Source: Deinococcus sp. KNUC1210
GTDB lineage: Bacteria; Deinococcota; Deinococci; Deinococcales; Deinococcaceae
Direction of reading: 5' to 3'
NCBI RefSeq assembly: GCF_022344005.1
Contig: NZ_CP092190.1
Coordinates: 496,001 to 560,000, forward strand
Length of the DNA: 64,000 bases
Shown here: piece after piece, positions 1-7,815 of the stretch
How the letters are laid out: every line of letters begins with the position of its first letter
Numbering within the stretch: position 1 is the stretch's first letter
Position numbers and translations under genes: made by a program
The notes under the pieces: generated by a model
What the model was told of the DNA's origin: nothing
What the model saw: the letters and a program-made list of their open reading frames with translations, nothing else
Database searches by the model: none

Positions 1-143
1 GTCGCATGCGACAGGATGAACGATGACGACGAGATCAGGTGGGGGCCTTCCAGCAGACTCAGCGGTGTGGGGGGCGCGGCAGCGGCAGCCGTGCAGGCGA
101 CAGAAGACCAGAGCAGCACCAGCAGGCAGCGGAACCGGAACAT
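1..143 (-). CDS. Exported protein, 3' end outside window
   Basis: Only the first 47 codons are visible. They begin with Met-Phe-Arg-Phe-Arg-Cys, then a hydrophobic stretch and an Ala-rich region typical of a signal peptide (cleavage probably near residue 23). A TACGCT -10-like hexamer lies 6 nt upstream of the ATG and there is no Shine-Dalgarno, so the transcript may be leaderless. It is divergent from the protease gene at 253. The mature part is too short to assign a function. Confidence 0.5.
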   Translation of the reverse strand, partial: MFRFRCLLVLLWSSVACTAAAAAPPTPLSLLEGPHLISSSSFILSHA

Positions 144-252
144 AAAAACAGCGTAGCGCGTGCAGGTGGCAGACAAAAAGACCGATCCGACGTGAGCGGG
201 GCCGGATAGACTGAGCTATGACGACCTGTACGTACACGAGCGGCACATCTTT

Positions 253-1233
253 ATGAGGCGGTTCCTGATCCCTGGCCTGCTGGCACTGGCGGGCCTGCTG
301 CTGGGCGGTGTACAGGCCGCCCCTGCCCCGTTCATCATCGAGACCCGGCTGATGGGCAAACCGCTCTCGGCGCAGCAGCAGGCCACCGTCCGCGAGGCGG
401 CTGCACGCGTCTCACAGATCGTCGCGTCGCCGTTTGCTCCGGTGACACTCAATCTGCCCGCCAATTCCTGCGACGACGGTCTTCCCCGACTCAAGGAAAA
501 AGTGCAGCACTTCTTCGTGTTCGTGGTGGTCAAACCGCTGGGGCCGGACATCTACGGAAACTCGGCTCCCTGCGATCTGCACGACGGCTCGTATCTGCCG
601 ATCTACGGCGTCATCGACCTGAATTCGGACGGGCTGGACGAGCTTTCTCATGCCGACCTGCTCGACACCATGATTCACGAGATGCTGCACGCACTGGGCG
701 TCGGCACGCTCTGGGAGCCGGATGAACGCGTTTCGTTGAGCGGCGATTCGGACGAGCAGCGGCTGGCCCGCAAGGTCTCAGGCAAGTGGGTCTATACCGG
801 AGAACATGCGCTGGCTGCTTACCGGGCGCTGGGCGGCCAGGGCAAGGCAATTCCGCTCGACCCGGATGCGGGGCACTGGGCCGGAGAAACCGTGTGCTCC
901 GAGATTCTGTCGGGAGCCGCCGGAGACTACACGGGCCGGGTCAATCCGGTCAGCCGCATCACGCTGGGTGCGCTGGAAGACCTGGGATACAAGGTGAATG
1001 CGCGGGCCGCCGACCGCTATGCCCTGACGCCCGGACGCTGCCCCGTCCAGCCAGACGACGCGACGAGCCAGCCAACACCTACCAAAGATTCTCAGGTCCG
1101 CAGCAGCGACGTGTATTACGCCAGTTGTGCAGCGGCGAAGGCCGCAGGCGTCACCCCGATCCGGCGCGGCCAGCCGGGCTACCGTGCGGGCCTGGACGGC
1201 GACGGCGACGGGGTAGCCTGTGAAAGCTACTGA
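253..1233 (+). CDS. Secreted leishmanolysin-like metalloprotease with excalibur domain
   Basis: This 326-residue protein starts with a signal peptide (residues 1-22). The zinc-binding motif HEMLHALG lies at residues 142-149, matching HExxHxxG of leishmanolysin-type (M8-like) peptidases, and a downstream His-Trp may supply further active-site contacts. Residues about 288-325 form an excalibur domain: Tyr-Ala-Ser-Cys, an Ala-rich segment, GLDGDGDGVACE, with the paired cysteines and Asp-rich loop expected for calcium binding. It probably acts outside the cytoplasmic membrane as a calcium-dependent protease. The next gene encodes a frameshifted chagasin-like protease inhibitor, although chagasins usually target cysteine proteases. 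The family call is firm; the substrate is unknown. Confidence 0.8.
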   Translation: MRRFLIPGLLALAGLLLGGVQAAPAPFIIETRLMGKPLSAQQQATVREAAARVSQIVASPFAPVTLNLPANSCDDGLPRLKEKVQHFFVFVVVKPLGPDIYGNSAPCDLHDGSYLPIYGVIDLNSDGLDELSHADLLDTMIHEMLHALGVGTLWEPDERVSLSGDSDEQRLARKVSGKWVYTGEHALAAYRALGGQGKAIPLDPDAGHWAGETVCSEILSGAAGDYTGRVNPVSRITLGALEDLGYKVNARAADRYALTPGRCPVQPDDATSQPTPTKDSQVRSSDVYYASCAAAKAAGVTPIRRGQPGYRAGLDGDGDGVACESY

Positions 1234-1278
1234 AAGGCTCGTGTGCTCAGTGATGCCTTACCTGCTCCGGAGGTTTCC

Positions 1279-1723
1279 ATGAAAAAACTGCTCCTGACGA
1301 TTTCGCTCCTCTGCATGCCGCCGAGCTTCAGTGCGGCGGCTGCCCAGACCATCGGCACAGCGCGTACCCTCGACATCACGGTGCAGAACACCGGGCAGAC
1401 GCTGACCGTCAAGGCAGGCGACATCCTGCGTTTCAGCCTCAGCACCTCGCCGGGCACCGGCTACAGCTGGCACGCACTGGAGGTCGATCCTGAGTATCTG
1501 GTGCTGGTGGACCGGACAACGGCAGCGCCCCCCGCTCAAGCCGGGGCAGGCTCCTATGGTCGGCGGTCCTGGCCCAGCCGTCGTTTACGTGTACTACGTC
1601 AGGAAGTCGCTGAATCTGGGCAGCTACTCGGTCACGTCACCCATCATCTTTGCCAGCGTGCCGCCCGGTCGCTCGGGGGAGCAGAATACCCGGCTGGTGC
1701 AGTTCAATCTGACTTCCAGGTAA
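1279..1723 (+). pseudogene. Chagasin-like (I42) secreted protease inhibitor, frameshifted
   Basis: The start at 1279 is fixed by CCGGAGG at 1267-1273. A signal peptide (Lys-Lys-Leu-Leu-Leu...) is followed by a chagasin-like first half with SPGTGYSW, close to the NPTTGYxW inhibitory loop of family I42. The reading frame breaks at a six-C run (1528-1533). Removing one C gives continuous protein-like sequence (Pro-Leu-Lys-Pro-Gly-Gln..., then a beta-rich tail) to TAA at 1721-1723, about 147 residues in total. The C-terminal RPW loop typical of chagasins is not obvious. The break may be a sequencing error rather than decay. Confidence 0.55.
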
Positions 1724-1813
1724 GGGCAGCAAACGGGCCAGCAAACGCGGCAATAGCGTTTGCTGGCCCGTTGTCCGGACTGTCTTCAGGCCACAGATGC
1801 GCCCAGACCGGCG

Positions 1814-2212
1814 TTACTGGACGATGTCCGCGAGGCCCTGCGCCAGAAGTTGGGCATTCACGTTGACAGTTCCCTTCCACAGGATGACGGTGGGAATGCT
1901 GCCCTTCTGGACGATCTCTGCCTGAAGCCGCGCACCTTCCGGCAACACCGCGTCGAGGTTGTCGCGGGCCTTGTCTTTCACGCGCACGCCGGACAGCTGA
2001 GTCTTGATCAGCACGGTACCGAATTTGAGGATCGCCAGCCCGTCGCTGTCGATGCGCTGAAAGTTGACATCGATCTTGAGATTGGAGGCGGGCAGGATGC
2101 CTGCAACGTCCTGAGACATCACCGTTCCCGTCGTCGAAGCGGCGAGCGCGGCAGGAACGAACAGAAAGGTTAGAACCGGCACCAGCAGCGGCGCGAACAG
2201 ACGGCGCTTCAC
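1814..2212 (-). CDS. Secreted protein with degenerate nuclease-like (SNase/OB) fold
   Basis: This 132-residue protein has a GTG start and a clear signal peptide ending at Ala-Leu-Ala-Ala (about residue 25). The rest alternates beta-like and helical segments and ends VNVNAQLLAQGLADIV, which resembles the C-terminal helix of staphylococcal-nuclease-like domains (VNxxLVxxGLA). The catalytic Arg/Glu/Arg pattern of active nucleases is not seen, so any relation is structural and inferred. It is convergent with the inhibitor gene. Function unknown. Confidence 0.55.
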   Translation of the reverse strand: MKRRLFAPLLVPVLTFLFVPAALAASTTGTVMSQDVAGILPASNLKIDVNFQRIDSDGLAILKFGTVLIKTQLSGVRVKDKARDNLDAVLPEGARLQAEIVQKGSIPTVILWKGTVNVNAQLLAQGLADIVQ

Positions 2213-2436
2213 GCCTTGACCTGAGAACTGAGCCCCTGCACGCAGGGCCGAATGGAAAGGGGGACGTTCGGTGTCATGATGCCTCCTGGGGGCGTTCCAG
2301 ACAGGTGACTTCAGGCTGGCTGGAAACGGCGTCCTAGAGGACGGCTGTTCGCACCCATCGCTCGCCTGAAGGCGCTGGCGCCTGCTGTCGGTTCGCTCGG
2401 TTGACCTGCCGAGAGACAGGGGTGTGAGACGTGAGA

Positions 2437-2480
2437 CACGGCACCCTGACAGATCAGCGAGAACTCGGCAGGGTGCCGTG
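2437..2480. terminator. Perfect 12-bp inverted repeat hairpin
   Basis: CACGGCACCCTG (2437-2448) and its exact complement CAGGGTGCCGTG (2469-2480) flank a 20-nt loop. The form is that of an intrinsic terminator, but there is no T tract and no intact gene ends here, so it may be a relic of a lost gene. Confidence 0.4.
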
Positions 2481-3389
2481 CCATCAGGAATGCTCTGGCC
2501 CAGGGAAGATACGTACTCCGGCCTTGCCCAATTCTTACAGCCGCTCTTATTAAAGTTTCATAAGTGGCCGATCAACAGAACCGACTGCTGGCCTATAGAT
2601 CCGAGAGCCCCTGAGGAAGAGAGATGCACGTCTGCCGAGAGGGCAGCATGTCTGCAAGGAGGCCTGCGGTGATAGAGTCCCAAATTCCAGACTGAAGGCG
2701 TAGCCAAAGAGTCATACGATAGCCGAGCTTCATACAGGAGGGGCAATTTCGTATTCTCCCCATTTCAAGAAAAAAGCTTCACGAACTGCACACCACGCAG
2801 CGGAAGTGAAAAACAACACTGTCCTATGGAACAGCGACCGTTCACCGCCTTGACCCCGACAGCCATTCGACAGGGCTCGGGCTTCCGCCAAATCAGGCAG
2901 GTAAGAACGGCGTTCGCAGCGGTGCTGGACACCGCCCTGGTTCGCGTTGCCGTTGCTCTCGGCTGGAATATCCCACAGCTTCAACTGGCAGCCGGCAAGC
3001 AGAACGAAGGCAGCATGAGCGCGGCCAGGCCCATTGATTTCGATGATGTCCTGCGAGGCTTCAGCTCGGACCTGTGAATTTCTCCGACATTCAGAGGTCT
3101 GGAGTTCCCTGGATACGGTTCCTCGTCGTTGCCGCGCCTGTTGCCTTCCACTCTCGCTCAGAAAGCTTCGGCCAACATTAATGGCTTGTAGTCTTCTGCA
3201 TTCACGAACAGTGCTAGATATCAGAAGCCCTAGTAGATACATATGTACCCACACCCTGAATCCAGCTATTCTGTAGCCTTTTACACGTTTCGAGGTGAAT
3301 AAAGAAATCCATAATAGACAAGACTGCATATGGAACGACGTTCCTGGCTGCTCTGTCCTCCATTTGGAAGATAGAAGCAGCAGAAGGAC

Positions 3390-3412
3390 TATACTGAACG
3401 TGAGTAAACTCA
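3390..3412 (+). promoter_or_regulatory. Candidate -10 element and small palindrome upstream of orphan precursor
   Basis: TATACT at 3390-3395 fits a sigma-A -10 element. No well-spaced -35 is evident (the closest, TTGGAA at 3364-3369, gives a 20-nt spacer). The palindrome TGAGTAAACTCA (3401-3412) follows at once and could bind a regulator near the transcription start. Both lie about 50-60 nt upstream of the ATG at 3455. Confidence 0.35.
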
Positions 3413-3454
3413 AGTTGCAGTGAAGACGATCACAGAAGCGCTACAGGAGCACTC

Positions 3455-3622
3455 ATGAAAGCAAAACTTCAAGCAGTCAAACCCTCGGCCCAACCGGTGC
3501 CATACACGGCTCCGACACTCACCCGGCAGGGGCAATGGCAGACCATTACCCTGGTCCTGTCTGCAGGAATCGGACCGGGGAACTTTGGACTGCCCAGCAT
3601 GGACGGTCCACCACAAAACTAG
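3455..3622 (+). CDS. Orphan lasso-like RiPP precursor peptide
   Basis: This 55-codon ORF has a good ribosome binding site (CAGGAG, 5 nt spacing). The leader carries the lasso recognition pattern with exact spacing: Tyr17, Pro20, Leu22, Gly26, Thr32 (Y-x2-P-x-L-x3-G-x5-T), which RRE/PqqD-type B1 proteins bind. Cutting two residues after Thr32's position, as in lasso peptides, gives a 22-residue core starting Val-Leu-Ser-Ala-Gly, with IGPG at core positions 6-9 and no Asp/Glu before position 17. It shares GxWQ, TLV and IGPG with the precursor at 32309-32515. No processing genes are adjacent, so it probably depends on the 32-35 kb locus. Its 3' end faces the META-domain gene. Confidence 0.7.
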   Translation: MKAKLQAVKPSAQPVPYTAPTLTRQGQWQTITLVLSAGIGPGNFGLPSMDGPPQN

Positions 3623-3637
3623 CGGGGCCTCAGCTGC

Positions 3638-4060
3638 CTATTTCTTGGCAGGCGTCACATACCCGATACGCTCAAATGTCAGCCGCGCCGACTTGGAAAA
3701 CAGAACCAGGTGGTTGCGGCTGAGCGTGTACTGTGTCGCGGCTGTCAGGTCGGCGTGGAAAGCTCCGCGCACGGCGTACAGACAGCGTTCGGTGGGCTTG
3801 GGAGGCAGCGGGTCGGCAGTGATGTGGACGACGTTCCGAGCCGCTTCGATGGTGCCTTCGTAGCGGCCACAGCCGTAATTGCCTCTGATATTCCCGCTGA
3901 CGATAAAGAGTTGTCCGGCAGGCTGACTCAGCTTTGTGGACGACGAACCGTTCTCGTTGACCTGAATGAGCTGCCAGATACCGTTCATGGGGGCCGGATT
4001 GCCGGGCTGTGCAGACACGAAACCTGCGGCGGCGACGAGCAGAGGAAAGATAAAACGCAT
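3638..4060 (-). CDS. Secreted META-domain (HslJ-like) protein
   Basis: This 140-residue protein has an N-terminal signal peptide (cleavage after Val-Ser-Ala, about residue 17). The mature part shows the META layout: Gly-Ile-Trp-Gln-Leu, a strand pair, NYGCGRYEG, then E/R-Cys, a helical segment, and a closing strand ending LTFERIGY. HslJ-type proteins are small envelope proteins linked to stress or antibiotic tolerance, with no known enzymatic role. TAGGGT 6 nt upstream of the ATG suggests a leaderless transcript. It is convergent with the orphan precursor. Confidence 0.7.
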   Translation of the reverse strand: MRFIFPLLVAAAGFVSAQPGNPAPMNGIWQLIQVNENGSSSTKLSQPAGQLFIVSGNIRGNYGCGRYEGTIEAARNVVHITADPLPPKPTERCLYAVRGAFHADLTAATQYTLSRNHLVLFSKSARLTFERIGYVTPAKK

Positions 4061-4269
4061 GCCGTTACCCTAGTGTGCCGAAATGATGATCAACTGACAG
4101 CCAGCCCATGAAAAGCTCACTTGAGGCCGGAGGAGCCAGCGATTCTGCATGCCTGCTGAATGAGGCTGAGAACCAGAGCAGTCCACGATGCTCTGCCGCA
4201 CTTCAGATGAGAAGAACTGGCCTGACCACCCACAGACCGCTTGGCCTCACCAGAATGCTGCCCGAGCCT

Positions 4270-4476
4270 TCATCTATCTCTTTCCTTTTTATCTCGGCTG
4301 TTCTCCTGCCCCGTTCGCTGAACAGCCCTGGGAACGTCTTTCGTGGCGGGCTGCTGCAGAGGAGCTTCCAGAGCCAGCAACTCCTCGACCTTGTGCCAGA
4401 AATAGGCAGAGGCCCTGTCAAAGACTAGATGAAACCTGTCGACGACCTGTTTGGAGGTGTTCTTCAGTCCATTCAT
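4270..4476 (-). pseudogene. Possible ISL3-like transposase remnant
   Basis: This 68-residue ORF begins Met-Asn-Gly-Leu-Lys-Asn and contains KQVVDRFHLVFDRA, which resembles the VADRFHxxxN segment of ISL3-family DDE transposases. There is no complete DDE domain, and no terminal inverted repeats or target duplications are recognisable. It could equally be chance similarity in a non-coding stretch. Confidence 0.3.
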
Positions 4477-4500
4477 CGGAACCTTATGATACTGCCGAGA

Positions 4501-4515
4501 TACAGTGACACTGTA
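4501..4515. repeat. 15-bp perfect palindrome
   Basis: TACAGTGACACTGTA: 7-bp arms around a central A. It lies about 25 bp upstream of the small minus-strand ORF at 4476 and 140 bp upstream of the AraC-type gene. The size and symmetry fit an operator for a dimeric repressor, but no cognate regulator can be named. Confidence 0.4.
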
Positions 4516-4655
4516 GTTTTATGAAATCTTCCCGCTCTGTTCAGCAGTCGCCTGCATTTCCAGCACAATGGAAGACCTCTCTATGACACACAGAACGTCA
4601 GCGTCTCTTTCTGTAAAACGGAAGAACTGGGCCGGTCGCCTGTCATAGTGGAGCC

Positions 4656-5513
4656 ATGCGCTTCCGACATCATGACCCTGATGTACGTCTGCGCGGCGCG
4701 GTGCAGAGTTACTGGGAACTGGAAGATCTGCAGCTGTCTGCACCGGAGCAGAACGCCGACCTGCCGGAACGCACCATTCGCCTGATGTTCTCAGCGGATC
4801 GGCTGCTGATCGGTCCGAGCGTCGAGGCGTTACGACCCCTCCTGCCCGTCAGCCTCAGCCGTTTCAGCCTGCAACCCCGGAGCATGGTGGTGCAGGGGCG
4901 ACTCCGCGCACTGGTGGTCGAGTTCTATCCCTGGGCGGCCAGACAGCTGCTGGGCTGGCGTGCCGAGATGGTCCCGGACGCGCTGGATGCCGCCCTGAGC
5001 GCCAGTGCCTGGGGACGCGAAATCGTGGCGCTGATCCAGCTTGCGGAGTGGGACGCCGCCCGTGAAGTGCTGGAAACCCACCTGCTGCGCCTCACCGCAG
5101 GGCAGGGAGAGCCGGGAACTGGCGTGCAGGCGGCCCGTCAGATCTATCAGTCTTCCGGCAGACTGCGGGTCGCCAGACTGGCCGAGGAGCTGAATCTCAG
5201 CCCGCGTACCCTGGAACGCCAGTTCGTGCAGCAGGTCGGCGTGAGTGCCAAGGTGCTGGCCCGCGTGGTGCGCTTCGATGAAGTCAACAACCGCATCCGT
5301 GAGAACCCGGCGGTGCCGATGGCCGAACTGACCTTCGAGCTTGGATTCTTCGATCAGGCGCATCTGATCAAGGAGTTCAAAGCCCTGTCGAGCATGACGC
5401 CCGGCGCATTTGCCGTCATGGCCGCTCAGCGCAGTTCCGGCCTCGACCTGTCGAACGGAGGCGACCACTTTATCGAGGTCGGACCACTGCCCCACGCCGA
5501 CTCAGACATCTGA
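4656..5513 (+). CDS. AraC-family transcriptional regulator
   Basis: This 285-residue protein has an N-terminal sensor region of the type that precedes AraC domains in DUF6597-like proteins (HDPDVRLRGAVQSYWELE..., residues 1-120). Residues about 170-260 form two helix-turn-helix units: RVARLAEELNLSPRTLERQF, then MAELTFELGFFDQAHLIKEFK, a textbook AraC/XylS second HTH. The effector and target genes are not evident. The neighbours (META-domain gene, ferritin-like gene) suggest stress functions, but only weakly. Confidence 0.85.
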   Translation: MRFRHHDPDVRLRGAVQSYWELEDLQLSAPEQNADLPERTIRLMFSADRLLIGPSVEALRPLLPVSLSRFSLQPRSMVVQGRLRALVVEFYPWAARQLLGWRAEMVPDALDAALSASAWGREIVALIQLAEWDAAREVLETHLLRLTAGQGEPGTGVQAARQIYQSSGRLRVARLAEELNLSPRTLERQFVQQVGVSAKVLARVVRFDEVNNRIRENPAVPMAELTFELGFFDQAHLIKEFKALSSMTPGAFAVMAAQRSSGLDLSNGGDHFIEVGPLPHADSDI

Positions 5514-5626
5514 ACCGCCGCATTGTCCAGTCGAACCCGTGCAACCAGCCGTGACACACCCGGAGCCTGCCAAGACAGACCGCTACTTCCCCCTCTCCTG
5601 GGCAGCGACTCGGTATTGAGCGGCGC

Positions 5627-6139
5627 TCAGAGCCTGTCTTCCGTCAGCCGCATGCTCAGAACTGAAAATCCCAGCTCACGGTCGGTCATCTCCTCATCGG
5701 TTTTGGCTTTCGACAATCTCATCCGCTGGTGATCGAGCCCCAGCACACTCGCAAACGTCTCGGCCATGGCATATTTCGCGATTCCCAGATGTTTCATCTC
5801 CTGGGCGACCCCCACGAGCAGGAGATCGCGAGCAGGGCCATACGGATGCTGCTCCAGCAGCTCAACACCGAATCCGATCAAGGCCCTCATCGGTTCGCAG
5901 ACCGAATCACCAGGCACCTCTGTCAGCTCCGTAAAGACCGTCTCCAGCATCTTCACGTGTTCGGGCGTATCGGTCGCACTCATCAGCAGGCGTTGCCGCA
6001 GGCCAGAGGACGCCACATTGATCGCCAGATGCGGCAGGGCGTTCAGAGCCTGAAATTCGGCGGAATAGGTCTGTTGCAGATGGAGGAGGTACAGAGCGCG
6101 AATCTCACTGGGCCGAAGATTCAACTCTGCCAGGCTCAT
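5627..6139 (-). CDS. Ferritin-like DUF892 (YciE/YciF) protein
   Basis: I place the start at 6139 (Met-Ser-Leu-Ala-Glu-Leu) because CAGGAA precedes it at good spacing; an upstream ATG at 6205 would add 22 low-complexity residues. The resulting 170-residue protein is nearly all helical and follows the DUF892 pattern: EIRALYLLHLQQTYSAE, then LRQRLLMSATDTPEHVKMLE, and Glu/His pairs (QEMKHLGIAKYAMAE) that can ligate a di-iron site. Family members are induced by stress and are proposed to bind iron. The tRNA-Leu lies upstream on the same strand. Confidence 0.7.
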   Translation of the reverse strand: MSLAELNLRPSEIRALYLLHLQQTYSAEFQALNALPHLAINVASSGLRQRLLMSATDTPEHVKMLETVFTELTEVPGDSVCEPMRALIGFGVELLEQHPYGPARDLLLVGVAQEMKHLGIAKYAMAETFASVLGLDHQRMRLSKAKTDEEMTDRELGFSVLSMRLTEDRL

Positions 6140-6310
6140 TGTCGTTCCTGAAGGGGCAGCAGTTGCATACCCTCCAGTGTGGACGCTCGGGAAGGCTGTT
6201 GGCATCTGACCACCGTGAGCAGGACGCCAGGGAAATTAGCCCCTGGTTCACTGTGCCTGCGGGAACTCTTTACTTTGTCGGAACGTCAGCCCGTGTCGGC
6301 CATCAGCAAA

Positions 6311-6339
6311 AGAAAACCCCGCTTCACACGGGGTTTTCT
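6311..6339 (-). terminator. Intrinsic terminator after tRNA-Leu
   Basis: Perfect 10-bp arms AGAAAACCCC (6311-6320) and GGGGTTTTCT (6330-6339) flank a 9-nt loop. In minus-strand direction the stem ends in TTTTCTTTT, just downstream of the tRNA. Confidence 0.85.
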
Positions 6340-6343
6340 GTGG

Positions 6344-6426
<83 letters not shown>

Positions 6427-6472
6427 CCATCTAGGCAAGGCGCATGCTAGCAAACCGGGCGGAAGCGGTCAA

Positions 6473-7723
6473 TCAGGCATCGGGTGTCAGGCCCAGCCGC
6501 CCACCGATATCGCGGCGATACTGTGCGCCCTCGAACTCGACCTGTGCAGCCAGTGTGTACACCTCACGCAGCGCTGCCGGAAGCGTGGGAGCACTCGCCT
6601 GAAGCGCCAGCACCCGCCCGCCCGCCGACACGAGCTGCCCTGCCTGAAGCGCCGTGCCCGCGTGGTAAACCCGCTGACTCATGGCAGGCGACGGCAGGCC
6701 CAGTGGAATGCCCCGCTGAGGCTCGCCGGGATAGCCCGGAGCCGCCAGAATCACGACCGCGCTCGCCGCGCCGCTGAACTGTACCTGCGCGGCATCGAGC
6801 GTGCCCTGAGCGCAGGCCTGCGCGATGGCCGCCAGATCGCCGGTCAGAAGAGGCAGCACCGCCTCGGCCTCCGGGTCTCCGAACCGGGCATTGAATTCCA
6901 CCACCTTCGGACCATCTGTCGTCAGCATCAGTCCGGCGTACAGCACGCCGCAGAAGGGCATACCTTCCGCTGCCATTCCGCGCATCACGGCGTCGAGGAT
7001 GGTGGTCTGAATCTGCTGCCGGGCCTCCGGACCGAGCGGATACGGACAGATGACGCCCATGCCTCCCGTCATCGGCCCCTGATCGTGCTCGAAGATGGTC
7101 TTGTGGTCCTGCGAGGGCGGCATCTGCACGGCCCGCACCCCGTCGGCAAAGGCCAGCACGCTCACTTCCTGACCGACCATGAATTCCTCGATCACCGCGC
7201 CCGCCCCCGGCTGCTCGAAGATCGCCCGGAGCGCTTCTTCGGCCTGTTCAGAGGTGGCGCAGATCGTCACACCCTTGCCCGCCCGCAGACCCGCGTCCTT
7301 GACCACCAGCGGCAGCGCCTGCCCCTGCGCGTAGTCGAGTGCGGCAGGCAGCGTCTCGAAGCTGCGCCAGCGGGCCGTCGGAATGGCGTGGCGCTGCATA
7401 AACGCTTTGCTCCAGGCCTTGTCACCTTCCAGCCGCGCCGCCGCCCGCGACGGGCCGAAGGCGGGGATGCCGAGCTGTTGAAGGGCATCGACCACCCCTG
7501 CCGCCAGCGGACCTTCCGGCCCCACGATCACCAGATCGGCTCCTTCCTGCTGGGCCAGCGCTGCCAGGGCGTCCGGCTCCTGCGCCGCAGCCACACAGCG
7601 TACCTGGGCAGCAATACCGGGATTTCCAGGCGTACACACGATCTCGGACGTGCTGGGCGAGCGCGTCAGCGCATCGACGATGGCGTGTTCCCGGCCTCCC
7701 CCACCGATCACCAACACCTTCAT
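6473..7723 (-). CDS. purD: Phosphoribosylamine--glycine ligase
   Basis: GAR synthetase catalyses the ATP-dependent joining of glycine to phosphoribosylamine, the second step of purine synthesis, in the cytosol. The protein of 416 residues from Met-Lys-Val-Leu-Val-Ile-Gly-Gly-Gly-Gly has the full ATP-grasp layout: KVLVIGGGGREHAI at the N-terminus, a VKDAGLRAGKGVT nucleotide loop, QDHKTIFEHDQGPMTGGMG, and the metal-binding EFNARFGDPE. The seven codons upstream of this Met are not needed. No other pur gene is adjacent. Confidence 0.97.
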   Translation of the reverse strand: MKVLVIGGGGREHAIVDALTRSPSTSEIVCTPGNPGIAAQVRCVAAAQEPDALAALAQQEGADLVIVGPEGPLAAGVVDALQQLGIPAFGPSRAAARLEGDKAWSKAFMQRHAIPTARWRSFETLPAALDYAQGQALPLVVKDAGLRAGKGVTICATSEQAEEALRAIFEQPGAGAVIEEFMVGQEVSVLAFADGVRAVQMPPSQDHKTIFEHDQGPMTGGMGVICPYPLGPEARQQIQTTILDAVMRGMAAEGMPFCGVLYAGLMLTTDGPKVVEFNARFGDPEAEAVLPLLTGDLAAIAQACAQGTLDAAQVQFSGAASAVVILAAPGYPGEPQRGIPLGLPSPAMSQRVYHAGTALQAGQLVSAGGRVLALQASAPTLPAALREVYTLAAQVEFEGAQYRRDIGGRLGLTPDA

Positions 7724-7815
7724 CGGCGACCTGCGGAAACACATGTACGGGCGTCAAACATGGCGTTCATGGCTGGCATGATAAAGACTCGGTGCGGCGC
7801 GGCAGGGCAGGCGGG

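Larger units (their letters stand above)
2213..3454. other. Long intergenic stretch, partly AT-rich, no convincing gene
   Basis: About 1.2 kb separates the secreted protein gene from the small RiPP precursor at 3455. ORFs are short, lack ribosome binding sites and show no codon bias like the neighbours. A minus-strand frame near 3000-2830 contains Leu-Leu-Ala-Gly-Cys, reminiscent of a lipobox, but no start or continuation supports a gene. Positions 3170-3400 are clearly AT-richer than the surroundings. The composition suggests decayed or acquired DNA. Confidence 0.5.
4061..4655. other. Intergenic stretch with possible transposase remnant
   Basis: About 0.6 kb without an intact gene lies between the META-domain gene and the AraC-type regulator. 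It holds a short minus-strand ORF that may derive from a transposase (4270-4476) and a perfect 15-bp palindrome (4501-4515). I see nothing else. Confidence 0.5.

Noticed and set aside
2826..3060. Small lipoprotein gene with Leu-Leu-Ala-Gly-Cys on the minus strand
   Set aside because: There is no start codon with ribosome binding site at the right distance and no protein-like sequence after the Cys.
2730..3413. Minus-strand ORF of 227 codons in the gene-poor tract
   Set aside because: No ribosome binding site, irregular composition, no recognisable domain, and it runs through the promoter region of the orphan precursor.
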